From: Piper betle
Taxonomy: Eukaryota; Streptophyta; Magnoliopsida; Piperales; Piperaceae
NCBI GenBank assembly: GCA_033002965.1
Contig: JAURVB010014787.1
Coordinates: 1 to 64,000, forward strand
DNA: 64,000 bases
Reading direction: 5' to 3'
In this document: positions 13,269 to 26,048 of the stretch, in pieces
Numbering within the stretch: the stretch's first letter is position 1
How the letters are laid out: each line of letters begins with the position of its first letter
Notes under the pieces: generated by a model
The model's database searches: none
Told to the model about the DNA's origin: nothing
The model's input: only the letters and a program-made list of their open reading frames with translations
Program-made: the position numbers and the translations under genes

Positions 13269-13932
13269 ATGGCTTCTACCGACGCAGGCGGCGGCGACGA
13301 CGACGACGGAGATGGAGACGGCGAGCGGGAGGGCTACTTCTGCCACCGTCTCCATCGGCCAATGAGCCTCCACGACCGAGCCCACCTGCCGCGCCTGCTC
13401 CGGCGGTAACTTCGAGGCGCCTAGCCCTCTCCCACCGCCGGTGTTCTTGCACCGGTGGCCCGGACCAAGCCCTCCCCAAATTGCCAACCCCATCAACGCC
13501 TTCTTCGACGACGCTGAGGATCTATTCAACGACGGGGAGGAGCACGAGCTGTACGATGTGGAGCTCCTGATCTGCAAGGCCATTGGCGACAATCGGAGCG
13601 GCGCATCGCCAGCCTCCAAGGCCCCCGTCGACTCCCTCCCGGTAATCCGGATCTCCGAGGCGCTTCTTGCGTCATATTCGGCGCAGTGCGCGGTGTGCAA
13701 GGACTCTTTCAAGCTCGGATCGTCGGCGAAGCAGCTGCCCTGCAAGCATTTGCACCACGCCTGTTGCATACTCCCTTGGCTGGATCTCCGCAACTCCTGC
13801 CCCGTTTGCCGGTACGAGCTCCCCACCGACGATTATGACTACGATCGCCGCGCAGGGAGGGCGACGCCGGCGGTCGGGCAAGATAGTCCGTCGGCGACTG
13901 TTGCTCCGGGGTCCGGCGGCGGGGAGGAGTGA
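13269..13932 (+). CDS. RING-type E3 ubiquitin ligase (zinc-ribbon plus RING-H2), single exon with one frame break
   Basis: Predicted E3 ligase of the CIP8/RZF1-like plant group, with an N-terminal zinc-ribbon and a C-terminal RING. The ATG at 13269 opens an acidic start (MASTDAGG...), then YFCHRLHRPMSLHDRA, the first half of the zinc ribbon. The second half (TCRACSGGNFE) is read from 13381 in the next frame. The RING is at about residues 137-180 and complete: CAVC, 14 residues, CKHLHHACC, ILPWLDLRNS, CPVC. The stop is at 13930. With one base fewer between 13366 and 13381 the product is 220 residues. The original frame stops just after 13400 and the second frame has no ATG before the RING, so as written the gene cannot make a full protein. 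The ribbon also has Leu (HRLH) where the family usually has Cys, which could be a real loss. Either sequence error or an early pseudogene. Confidence 0.8.
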
Positions 13933-15207
13933 AAAAACAGTAACCGTGATGGGATCAAGGATGGGCGGACCGATGACGACATGCAATGTGATGGGGATGG
14001 CGGGATGAAGGCTTCAAGATTTGATTTGGATTGACGATGGAGGGGGATTGTCGCATGCCCTTCTTTCGTTTTCTCCTTTGGGCACAAGGTAATGGGTTGG
14101 GTAGAGAGAGGATTGAATTTTTATGTTGGTAGATTGGATAGGTGGTTGATAGATAAAAGAAAGATTGAGAGGTGGTAAGAAGAAAATTTTAATTATGTGA
14201 AACGAAACGGATAATGATCTTGCTTAAATGGTAGTCTTCCAGAGTGTTAAATGAGAAGTTTTCCCCTTTTTCCAAAGCAAAATGGGATTTTTTAGGTTTG
14301 TGTTTTGTGATTTCTTTAAATTGCGTTTTGGAAATATAATGTTAATAATGAAGATGATGAGAGGAGAGATGTGGCGTTTGATTCATTACATCTTCGTCTT
14401 AACATTACACGAGGCTCCTTTGTGGCTTGTGAGTCCATATTTGTACTTAGTCTGATTCCTTTCTCCGTTTCTCCGTTTCTCCGTTTCGTTGCTGCTTAAC
14501 TTCGTACGCTGAAACCCAGCTGCTATTTGTATGCAGGCTGTCTGTTGTTGATATATCTTGACAGGCAGAGTGCTGGAGGATACTTCGAAAATCCAAGGTC
14601 CAAAATCAATATGTCCATTACGGTTGCTGCTAAAGATTGTAAATACAACAGCCATGGCGGACACAAATCTCCGTCCAACTTTTTGTCAAGTTCTTGCGGC
14701 GCTGTGGTCTTGTGTACAAACAAAGTTGGAAAAGTTGTAGGAAATCATGGTACTTGATCAGTTGAGCTTCTTTTAAGCCTTCGGTAAAAAGAGAGAACCG
14801 AATGCGTTCCACTTGCAGAAACGAAATGCTGGGACCAAAAGGTAGATAATGAAGTGTGCTGGAATGGGAGCACGTGCATAATACAGGGCTGCAAGCCAGC
14901 ACCTAAGGAACAGTAATGCTTTTTCAAGATCTGCATCTGAGGTACCCTATAACCATTTACCGAGATGGCCATTTAGATTACACCTCTATCTACACTAAGA
15001 CTGACCACATAAGTAACTTGCAACACAGCCTATCTTCTTCATGTAAATAGCACATTTCATCATCTCTTCTTGACGGAGGAAATAAGGTTAACATTAATTC
15101 ACCGTAAAGAACTTTAAGTGCTTGTGGAAAATGCACAAAATGGCTTTGTAAGGAACAACTGTTTCTCTTTAATCCTTTGACAGTGCAAATTGGAATCCCC
15201 GACCTTT
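13933..15207. other. 3' flanks of the RING gene and NBS1; no gene seen
   Basis: Two convergent genes end here, the RING gene at 13932 and NBS1 at 15208. The stretch contains their 3' untranslated regions. A short triplicated CTCCGTTT word lies at 14463-14485. The open frames at 14386-14972 show no recognisable domain and overlap each other on both strands. Confidence 0.4.
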
Positions 15208-18200
15208 TCAAGCATATGATAGAAGGCTGCGTATAGAACTTGCACTGCCTCGTTTCTTCACCTGACAATTTACGAAATTGGAATCAGCTGAAAAATCCAT
15301 ATCAAACTTATTACATACAATAATCGCCAACAAAATGGAGTGGGCATGCAGGATTGGTAGCAATGGCAAGAAGATAAATTAGTGGACATGCACGCTTTTG
15401 GACAAGACTGAGAGCAAGACCTACCAAACAATATCAATGATCAATTATATCTAGGTCTTATCTTCTGCCTGATTTATCACAAATCGGAGGGTGCAACACT
15501 TCAGGACTTCGTATAAAGAAATATTTTCCAACATCTTCCATTCTCATAAAAGTAAAGTTCCATTGCAATGAAGGTGTTACCATAAAGAGAGAAAGATTGG
15601 TGTACATGGTGAAGAAGCACAAAGGCTTAGATTGTATTTGCTCAAACTTCAGTATGTAGTTTGACTCATATACCTTTTCTGCATTGAATAAATCCTCAGC
15701 AATAGCCTCCATTTGCTTTCTCTTCTTTTCTTGCCTTCTATACTCTGTCATGTCCGGTTCACATTCAGATTCCCTGTCCACAATATGAAAACACAGTTGT
15801 ATATATAACAAAGTCATTCTGCCAAAAACTCATTCCGCTCATGATTGGTTTGAAAGAAAAGAAAATTAAGGTAACTCCTTACCTGTATGGATCTTTAGAG
15901 AATGGAACAAGATTCCTGAAACTATTCCCAGATGGTGTCTCCCTCTGCAATTATTAAGTTTACACATTATTACTTTTCATCGAGAAAGGGCACGCACAGA
16001 GTGGCACTCCCAATGTCCAAATATTCCTCTTGTAGATATAATGCATTTCAAACAGGACTTGCTTTCCAGATAGTAACATTTATCTTTTGTCCACGTGCAA
16101 GTATGATGAATACTTATCATCAAGCAAAAAGACAGTACAGCAAGCTGCATTTTCAAATACAACTAAACCTATCTTGTTATACGGCATCAGATTCTACTTC
16201 ATCAAGCCCACTTTTGACTTTGCAAGACTCAAAAGTAATTTTCTTTATAATAAAAGAAACTTTTGGAAAAACCAGACTAGTATGCTCCAAACAGTAATAT
16301 CAGGAGAAACATTTCCAAGCTTCAACTGAAAAAAAATAGATGAATGAACTGGATGACTAATAATCCAGTCCTAAAATAGGAATATTTCAATAATAGGTCA
16401 ACATCACGTAGATATTAAACTTGAAAGAAAAGCAACACTCACTAATTACCTTTTTGAACCTTTTGAAGTTAAATACTTCATTTATGGATACTGATTTTAA
16501 TGCAGAAGATGACGGAAGTCTTCGTACAATCAAACTTTGACTATAAATTATGTCCGAGTTTTGGTTACCCAGTGGGTCTGCCTCATCAACCTTCTCTATC
16601 TTTTCCATTTTGCTGCTATTAGTCTCCTTCAAGCACGAGACAAACATTTTTCCTGGCGCATTTGCAGTTGGGATTTCAATAATTTCTTCCCTATCTTCTG
16701 TTTTAATAGCTGTCTGTGACGAGGATGACACATCAAGAATGCTAGTTGTAGCTGTGTCTGCTTCCATATCAGAATCGGCAACTATAGTTTCATCAGTGGA
16801 ATTTGATGAAGACACATGAACTGAAAAAATAAATGCTGAATAAGCAACTACCATGATGGGCCATAAATTTGAAATGAATACCATGAGCCAGAATTTTCAA
16901 CCAGAATAACACCAAATATGACAGGTTTACAATCAAAACTGAATTACGGTATTGAAGTATTACTTACTGCAAGGTGTTATAATGATAGAAGAATCCAGCT
17001 TCCCCGACAAAACAGCACCAACCAATTTGCTTTCATCAACTCTACAAAGTGAAGGTAGATCAGGATATTTGTCTATTTCCTTTCCAGTGGCAGGAATTAC
17101 AAGAACCACTTGATTTTTATCTCCGAATGAAACCTACACAAACCACAACTTGTCATCACATATACAACCATGCAACAGAATCAACCAGGACATATAAAAA
17201 GATAGGATAATCGCTCACCCGACCACTTGAACATAAATGATCAACATGGATAACATCTCCACCACATGCTTTCAGTAAAGACTGTAGTCTTGAACCATAT
17301 TTATACTGAACAAGTTTTTTCCCCTCAGTCTCCAGAAGTCCCAAGGAAATAAATCCATGATAGCAATTAAATTGTAGACATTGAAATTTTACCAAGTTCA
17401 ATGCTCCAAGAAGAAATGTCCGACCCGATAAACAATTTTGCCGACATTGAGGTTCAACAACTTTGATTGATTCGCCTTCATATATCAAATTAAGGAGATG
17501 CCTAGAGAACAATAATGAGAACCAACAAGTAAGACAAATACATGTCTATCTCTTTTATTGCTCTTCCAAACTACACAAGTAAACAAGGCCTAAATGCAAT
17601 TTTAATCGATAAAAAAGTCATAACATACATGTTTTCACTTGGAAATTCAGTACAGACCCTTTTCTCAGCCAACACCTGAATCAATGCCAGCTAATGAGAT
17701 GATAATCATCCTAGGAATTTACACAATAATAACATTATGAATCTAATTAAAACCATTTTCCGTCCAATCATACAAAGAGACAGAAGAAGCTCAAGATATA
17801 TTCAAACACCCTCTCAAGCATGGATAAAGTATGGTTGATATCGAGAAAGACATGTAGCTTTTCATCAAACATAGATCAAAGACCAAGCCTCCTCTAACCA
17901 CAATTATTTGGAACTTGATAGAAGGATTTGGAAGAGAAGGCAGAGAGAATTACCATCCTGCGTATGTACCGAAGATTCATGGGAACTGTTAGTCACCAAA
18001 ATAAAGAACAGGAAATTACCTTAACCCATTCATAATTGATGATAGGTTTTCTCTCTATGATAGCATCAATAAGTTCTGATGTAATGAGCGACGTTTCATC
18101 AGCAAGCACATGAGTACATTCGCTCCATTTGTCTGTAAAGCTTGCACCTGTCAGGCATGCAACAGAAATCAATGAAAAAATGTCACTAATGTCGAGTAGA

Positions 18201-19392
18201 AAGTAGAAAAATCAGGATTACATGAAGAGCATGCAAAACTTCTCTCATGTTTTTTTAAAGAAGAAGCCAGCAAAATTTTACAGAGCTCTTGCAACAGCAA
18301 CAATACAAGAGCTACCACAAGAAACAAACCAACAACAACAGCAATACTCACCGATTTTTGCCGCAATCTCTTGGAAAGAATGATCAGTTTGTTTCAATTT
18401 CGATTTATGTATAAACAATATCAATGGTATAACAGAGAACCTACATGAAAAGTAAAATACTGGTTATGAAAAAAAATTTCTTTAAAAAGTGAAAAAGAAC
18501 ATAAGAAAACAAGAAGGCATTTGAAAGAGACATGCAATGGAGGATACAGCCGTTTTACACATTGGACACAATAATCAATTACAGATAAAGAAATAGATAA
18601 TTAAGATAACCAAACCTGAAAATTGCAGTGCCAAAGGCTACCAAATCTCCAGTTTCCAGCCTCTTTTCCTGGTTAGGTAGTTCCCTAACGGGTCTTGAGT
18701 CTTTTGACCCTTGTTGTTTATTTACAAAGGTACCATACTTTGAAACATCTACGACTCGGACAGCATGAGTATTACTAGGTAATTTATCAATAACCAGCTT
18801 AGCATGAATCCTGGAGACCCCTTTGTCTGATTGAATAATCACATCGCAGCCTACAAAAAACAAACGAGGTCATGCTAACGCTTATAACATGACACGACTG
18901 TCACCGAAGAGGACACGACAAGAGGAAAGAAGCAAATGACAAACACAAAACAACCTTTCCGACCAACAGTGTAAGTCCCCGCATCAAAGAAATAGAACTC
19001 CTTCGCACCTGCAACAAGAAGAAATCAAAATTAAAAAATTAGTCATCACACTAAACCATAGGCTTCAGAAAGAGAAAGGAATGGAAAAGACCCACAATCT
19101 TACCCACAACAACGATTATGTTTCATTCCAAATCATGTAAATGATGAACAAACAGACCTATAACCTAAACAAAGCAATCTCACAAGCAGTGAGGAAGCAA
19201 GATCACAAAGACAAACTAGAATCACCAACAATACAAGACAACAACCGAAAAACAAGACCCCATCTCATAAATGTACCTGCAACTGTTCTTAACCTGATCA
19301 ATCTCGGCAAACAAGAAGACGAAGCATCAAAGGAGGAGAAACAGAGAGAACCCACCTGGGAATGATTCCACCGGAGTGAGGCACGACACCAT
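15208..19392 (-). CDS. NBS1: NBS1 (Nijmegen breakage syndrome 1 homolog), MRN complex subunit, 12 exons
   Basis: Part of the MRE11-RAD50-NBS1 complex that senses DNA double-strand breaks and activates ATM in the nucleus. Exons (minus strand): 19392-19356, 19008-18955, 18850-18616, 18440-18352, 18147-18020, 17675-17629, 17501-17219, 17133-16968, 16820-16450, 15944-15883, 15773-15674, 15261-15208. They sum to 1626 nt, all introns are GT-AG, all phases agree, and there are 541 codons plus stop with no internal stop. The N-terminal FHA domain spans residues 1-120 (MVSCLTPVESFPG, TYTVGRKGCDVII, GVSRIHAKL, DVSKYGTFVNK). A BRCT region follows, with a TDKWSECTHVLADE segment and INYEWVK. The acidic middle is low complexity. 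The C-terminus carries PDMTEYRRQEKKRK and ends KKRGSASSIRSLLSYA. Length matches plant NBS1 as I recall it. It is the best-preserved gene in the window. Confidence 0.93.
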
Positions 19393-19761
19393 CTTCCACG
19401 GTCCACCCCAATCACGCCCACCACCACGCCCTCACCCTCACCGGCTCACCCTCGCCGGCAGGGAAAGCCTGCAACTTTATAAGGAAGAAAAACCCGCCAA
19501 TAAGACAAGAAAGAATCAGCTCATACATGCGAGTGAGTTGGGCCGCCTCGTCTACATAAAAGCCCAAACTAGCCCACTTGGAAGGAAAGGTCACTTAATC
19601 GTTGGCCGCCGGGCTCCGCCGCTGCCGCCGCCGCCTCCTCCACGCCGCTGCCGCCGCACCCCGCCGCTGCCGCCGCACCCCGCCGCCTATTCATTCGCCG
19701 GAAAACAACGTCAGCTCAGTGCTTCGCCGCCCGTCCCCGTGACCCGACCTTCGAGAAGCTC
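19393..19761. promoter_or_regulatory. Shared upstream region of NBS1 (-) and the PORR gene (+)
   Basis: Only about 370 bp separate the NBS1 ATG (19392, minus) from the first PORR ATG (19762, plus). The PORR frame is open upstream, so the true gap may be nearer 290 bp. The stretch includes a CCGCCG-rich tract (19610-19690). Head-to-head spacing this tight suggests a bidirectional promoter. No TATA box is obvious on either side. Confidence 0.55.
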
Positions 19762-20886
19762 ATGGCCGACTACCGCTATTTACCCAAGTTCTTCACCATC
19801 CAGGACCTCGTCCTCTCCTCCCCCGGCCGCTCCTTACCCCTCCCACGCCTCGCCCAGCTCTCCCAGACCGTCGCCTCCCTCCGCCTTGCCCCGATGGCGC
19901 TCGGCTTCGTTCACAAGTTCGCCCACGTCTTCGATTTGGCCTACGACCCTGACAAGCGCAAGCCCCTCGTCAAGCTCACCCCCGCCACCCTCCAAATAGT
20001 GGACAGCGAGTCCGCCGGCCCCGGTGCCGTGAAGGACGCCGCCGTTGATCGGCTGGTGCGGGTACTATCCATATCGCTGCACAAGGCGGTTCCCCTTCGG
20101 GCCATTTTCAGGGTGGGGAGGGAGTTGGGCCTCCCGGACGACTTTGAGGATTCGCTTATCGCGCAAAGGTGTGATCTTTTCCATCAGGAGAACAGTCCGA
20201 GGGAGCCCAATGCGCACATTCTGAAATTGTTCTCAAGGTCGAGCTCTAGCTTCAAGTCATCCATAGAGAAATGGCGAGGAAACGAGCTCATCGGGGAGGA
20301 GTATGGTTTTCCGCAGAAATATCCACCGGGGATGAAGTTGAGCAAGGAATTCAGACCGAGGGTGAAGGAATGGCAAAAACGGCCATTTATCGGCCCTATG
20401 AGGAGATCGATGGGATAGATGAAACGAAGAAGAAGAAGAAGCAGAGGAGGAATGAGATGTCAAGGTCGGAGAAGCGAGCGGTGGCAATTGCGCACGAGTT
20501 TTGAGCTTGACGGCGGAGAAGATGGTGGAGGTGGAGAAGATGAGCCATTTCCGAAAATGGTTTGGGATGGAGTTGAACGTGAGGGATTTGTTCCTCGACC
20601 ACCCGGGTTCTCCTACTCGTCCACGAAAGGGAAGAGGCACACCGTTTTCCTTAGAGAAGCTTATGATAGGGGATGCTTGGTTGAGCCCAATCCCATCTAT
20701 GATGCCAGAAGAAGGCTTCTTCATCTTGTTCGAGTGGGTCGTAGAGGCGTCGGTGGGTTGGTTTCTAGCAGAAGAAGAGATGCAACCGGTGAAGAAGAAG
20801 AAGATGGAGAAGGAGAGGAGGAAGAGGAAGAGGACGAGGACGAGGACGAGGAAGACGACAACAATATGGGAGAAACAACGGAATAA
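19762..20886 (+). CDS. PORR-domain organelle RNA-binding protein (WTF1/RPD1-type), three one-base frame breaks
   Basis: Plant Organelle RNA Recognition proteins bind organellar introns and support their splicing. The domain starts with EKLMADYRYLPKFFTIQDL and continues through LPRLAQLSQTVASLRL, AVPLRAIFRVGRELGLPDDF and IKEWQK-like blocks to STKGKRHTVFLREAYDRG and LVEPNPIYDARRRLL. A run of Glu/Asp forms the tail. The conserved protein is spread over three frames: 19762-20396, then to about 20502, then to about 20607, then back to the first frame to the stop at 20884. Each switch equals loss of one base in a homopolymer (CCC 20394, TTTT 20499, GGG 20605), and three losses restore the frame; corrected length is 375 residues. 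The frame is also open upstream of 19762 (RRLFIRRKTTSAQCFAARPR, presequence-like) but without an ATG, so the real start may be further upstream. Confidence 0.82.
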
Positions 20887-21990
20887 GAGGAGACAAAGGT
20901 AGACAATGGATTCGAACATTATTATGCTTCTTGCTCAAGAAGAAGATGATATGGGGAAACAATGGTATGGTTAGAAGACGACGAACGTGGAATGTGTTAA
21001 CCTTCCTTAGCCTTCCACAAGCTCATATGTTTTGCTTCTCGCACATGACGATAGACTCTGTTCTTCGAATTTGCATTACTACTTATGCTAAGAGTGAGAT
21101 TGAAGATGACTTGATGATTTTCCATTGGGAGATTCATGAACCACGATGAAGAAAATGGTAGCCGGGAAAATTCTGTCGAAGAAGAATGTGTTGGGATCAG
21201 TAGGGCGGACCGATGCTGGGCTAGCTTATCATTTTTAAGAGTCAAGAAGATCTAACGCATACGAGTCAGCAAATTGAAGCAGAAACCGTCAAATTTGAGC
21301 TAGAGAGCTTGTTGAGAATGAATGAATTAAAGAAGTTTGAAGCTTGTCTCTCATATTTTTTAACCTTTATTAGTTGAAGGTAAAGACTCCATCGGACTAA
21401 GCTATACAAAAGGCATGCCAATAGCATGATGACCTTACCAACAGAATTTGATGGCAGTCTTGTGAAACACGCCCAATGCTCTGTGAAAAACCGGCATATA
21501 ACTAAGCTGTATATAAAAGGGCTGCTTTGGAGGTACAAAGACAACACTGACATACTTCCATATAATTTCGTGCATCTGATTAATTGGACGAGCTCTGCCG
21601 ATGAGGTGAGAACTTTTCTCTCACGGTGGATATTTTCTTCTCTCAAAATGCATGATGATTTTAGAATGCATTTTTTTCTTAGAGATGAATGTAAAAGCAT
21701 GCAAGAAATTAGCTTATTCATGCCACAATGAATAGGAGTATCAGAGCGTCTTCGAGGTCTAATAAATTACTGCAAGCTTAGAGCCGTAAGAGGTTGTAAT
21801 TAAGGTGGACGGGTTTGTTGTAATAGAAAAGGCCCAACAAGAACGCCTGTGACGTTCGGCCCAAGCCCACCCAACGCTTCGGCTCCCGATAAATTCGGCC
21901 GCAAAATTGGAATTTAGGGCAGTGGGCGGTTTGTTCAAATCATCGGGCGCCCTTCTCTCCCTGCGCCTTCCGGGCACCTCCTCTCCGGCG
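20887..21990. other. Intergenic between the PORR gene and the JMJ gene
   Basis: This holds the 3' flank of the PORR gene and the promoter and leader of the JMJ gene (21850-21990 is GC-richer). The frames at 21266-21731 on both strands look non-coding: no motif, and they overlap antisense. No RNA gene seen. Confidence 0.4.
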
Positions 21991-24900
21991 ATGTCCGCCG
22001 CCGGTGCCGGGGCAGACGCCGGCTCTGCCGCTTCTCCGTCCTCAGCTCCGGCCGACGAGGTAGCCGGCAGTGGCGGAATGTCTGGCGCTCTGTCCGAGGA
22101 GCTGTCGCAGTTGGCTCGAAATGGGACCTTGGAGAAAGAGAGGGGCGATGGTTCGAGCTTAGGGGAGGGGGCGGATTTGGATGGTGAAGGCGTAAAGAGT
22201 CGAGGCCGTGGCCGGGGGCGTGTTTGGGGAGGTCTGATCGGGCAAGAGCGTTGGTTTCGGGAGAGGAAGCCCGTGTGTTACTCTGAGTCGGATGAGGAGG
22301 AAGGGAGTGCGAGGCGTAGGAGGAAGAGAAAGAAGAATAGGTGCAACAGAAGCGCGGGGAAAGGTGAGGTTGATGGGCCGGCGCGGGAGCCGAAGAAGAA
22401 GCGGCGAAGTTCTGTAGTGGGAGGTTCGGATGGTACTGGTTTCTCGGTGGAGGATTTGAATGGTACAGAGAAGGAGGCGACTGGGAAGAAGGATGAGCAG
22501 CTTCGTGACGAGGAAGATGCGAGTTCAAGGAAACGGCTGACGAAGTCTCGGGGAGTGGAAGTAAAGATGGCATCTTTTTGCTTGATTTCTTTTTCTTTTT
22601 GCGATGTTTTGCTATTCATAGTATTTACCTGTTTCGTTTTTACATATCTAGCTAATGCTTCTTCTTTTATCTTTTCTTCAAAATGTTTTTTAGACTGATT
22701 TTCGAAAGCGGGCTAAGAACGGTGAGTTGAGCAACATGTGCCATCAGTGCCAGAGAAATGATAAGGGAGATGTAATCAGGTGTAGGAAATGCCGAACGAA
22801 GAGATTCTGCAAACCATGCATTCAGAATTGGTATCTTCAACATTTCTCTACAGTTATTCTCCACCTCCTGTCAGTGAATTTATGTCTGTGTATATGGCAA
22901 TACCTTTTTGCTTTTCTGCGATTGCCCCTTGCGTTACACAACCTTTCAAATTACATTTATTTTTTCTATTTATGCTCCGTTGTCAAGATTGTCCATCTGT
23001 TACTCATGATCCCTAACAACTTATTTGTCTACTTTGAATTATTTTGATTGGAGTAATAATTGGATGAATAACTTATCTCTCGACTAATAATTGAATGAAT
23101 ACCTTATCTCTTGATTCTCTACTATGTAAACCACACTTTTAATGGTCGTTCAGCATGTTTTACGAATTATCATGCTTCAGAACTTGAGTATGAGTTCTTT
23201 TCAAGCTGGGGGTATCTAGTCCAAACGTTGTTTCCTGTTCTTGTTTGGAGTCTTATTCATTTGCTTTCCCACTAGAAATCTTAGTCTTATTCTATCCTTA
23301 GGCTTACACTAGGACTATGAAGATGTTTACATTATATATTTGCTTTCCTACTAGAAGTCTTAGTTTTATTCTATCCTTTTGCTTACACTAGGACTAGGAA
23401 GGTGTTTACATTATGATAATGCTTTGGAATACAATACTACCACGTTCAAGCAATTTTTTGACACTCATGGTATTATTCATAAATCTTCTTTGTTGACACT
23501 CCACAACAAAATGGGGTGGCAGAGAGGAAGCATGGGCATTTGTTGGAAATCACTCTGCAGCATTATGACTCACATGTGTGTACCTAAATTTCACTTGCCT
23601 GAAGCTCTCCTCACAACCTATTACTTAATTAATAGAATGCCTAGTTCATCCTTGCATGATGCTACACCATACGATAGTCTTTCCATGGAAACCATTGCAC
23701 TCTCTCAAACCTCGAACTTTTGGTTGTACATGTTTCGTCGATTTTCTCCCTTCTCGGAAAGATGAGCTCTCTGCCAAGTCTTTAAAGTATGTGTTTTTAG
23801 GCTATTTTGACACTAAAAAGAGATATTACTATTGTAACACTATGCTTAGAAGGTTGTTTACTACGATGGATGTCGTATTCTTTTAAGAGGTGCGATTTTA
23901 TCTTTCCTCTAGCACACATCAACACCCTAAAAGTGAGCCCTTGCTACCTGTCTCTGTTTTGGATGTCCCTCGCCAAGTACCTAAACGATTTGCAGACCCT
24001 TCTATTGTTTATACTCGCAAGAGCAAGGATGATGTGTCTCTTCTGCTCTTCAGCCTATTCCTAGTAAGTTTGCAGATCCTCCATTGTTTTATATGCGCAG
24101 AAACAAGGTTGCTCATCATCCTCCATCACCCCAATCTCCTTCTCCATCTTCTTTTGCAGGTATGATTCATTGTTCCTCTCATGTGCTCATAGAAAACTTG
24201 TCAAATATACATATACCTGCGGATTATAGAGAGGCCTCGGGTCATCCTGACTGGAAACAAGCAATGGAGGAGGAGTTTGGGACTTAACTGAAACCTTCAG
24301 GGAAAAAAGGCTGTTGTCTGTAGATGGATTTATACCTTGAAATTCAGAGTTGATGGCACATTGAACAAGTTTAAAGCCAAATTGGTATCGAATACATACA
24401 CTCAAACACCTGGCCTAGATTACACTGATACCTTTCCTCTTGTTGCTAAGCTAAATTCTGGAAAAAATTTAATCTCTTTAGCTGTGAATTGTAATTGGTT
24501 ACTTCACTGCCTTCCTCCATGGTGATCTTCATGGGGTAGTTTACGTGGAACAACCCATGCTTTTGTTGTTAAGGGGGAGTCCCACAAGGTTTGCAAACTG
24601 AACAAGCCTATTCATGGTTTAAAGCAGTCACCCTGTGCATGATTTGACAAATTCAGTACTGTTTTGATGAACTTTGGCTCTATCAGATGTGTGTCAAACT
24701 ATTCTGTATTTGTTAAAAGGGCAAAGAAGGGGTGGTGTCATTCTTATTGCCTATTTTGATGATATTGTAATTACCTCTACTGTTAGTATTCATGAAACTA
24801 AAAGCTGGCTTCAGTCCGAGTTGCAAATCAAAGACTTAAGTGAACGACAATATTTCCTTGGAATTGAGATATCAAGGAAACATGAAGGAATTTTTCTAAG

Positions 24901-26013
24901 TCAAAAGAAATTTATATTAATATGCCTGATGCAACAGGACTCTATGGCCAAGACAGTTGACACACCACTTGAAGCCAGGGTTAAATTCATGCCAGATGAA
25001 GGACAAGAGGTAGAAGATCCAAGTAAAAATAGAAGGCTGGTAGGCAAGCTCATCTACTTAACAATCACTCGACCAAATATCTCATTTGCAGTTAGTTTGG
25101 TTAGCCAATTTGTGTAAAATCCCATGATTCCACATGACTGCCCTGTTTAGGACACTTTGGTATTTGAAGAAAAATTGAGAGAAGGGACTATTGTATAAGA
25201 AACATAAGGAAGACAAAAGCATTAGATGCATATGGGTTTGTTGATGCAAATTGGGTAGGTTCATCTTTTGATAGAATGTCGACTTCTAGATATTTTACCA
25301 GTTTAGGAAGAAACCTTGTGTATGGAAAAGCAAAAAGTAGAAAGTTGTGGCCTGGTCAAGTGCAGCAGCTGAGTACAGGGCAATAGCAAAGGTAACCATG
25401 GAACTTGTGTGGATGGAGTTGTTACTTGGAGAACTTGGATTCCAAATCTCAGCTCCTATGGAATTGTATTGTGACACTCAAGAAGCCATACATATAGCTA
25501 ACAATCCAGTGTTCCATGAGAGAACTATATATGTTGAATTGGATTGTCATTATATCAGAGATAAGGAAGGGAAATATTATTTCATTGCAGCTTGTCAAAA
25601 CCAAAGTGCAACTCTTCCAAGCACTCGTCATCAAGAATTGTAGTCAAGCTATCTTTCTCAGCTATCCCTCCATGACTTTAGGGGGAATTTTGGAGGATGA
25701 CGATCTATATGCTTAGATATTACTTATTGTTTGTTTGTTATGAGTTTGTTAGTTTGTTTCTAAGTCTGTTAGAATTTGATATAATTCTGTAGGTGTTATA
25801 TGTTATGATCTATGTAACAAACTGTGTCATAATGAAAAGGAATGAATGGCTAGGTGTTCCGTCTGAGGGAGTCTCCTTTCCTGTATATTTTCTATTGTCT
25901 TCTGAATTTCCCCAACATGCGCATCATCTGATCCACTTCCATCTAGGCAATATGTGCTATATTTGGTAGCTCATCATTCTGTCCCGGAGAGAGCAATGTC
26001 GGAAAGATAGTGG

Positions 26014-26048
<35 letters not shown>

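Noticed and set aside
17290..17400. Possible extra short intron inside NBS1 exon 7
   Set aside because: The stretch is less conserved than its neighbours, but it is in frame, without stops, and the total length fits the family when it is kept.
20257..20919. Antisense 220-codon frame over the PORR gene
   Set aside because: It lies on the opposite strand of conserved PORR sequence; Ser/Phe-rich low complexity comes from the acidic tail.
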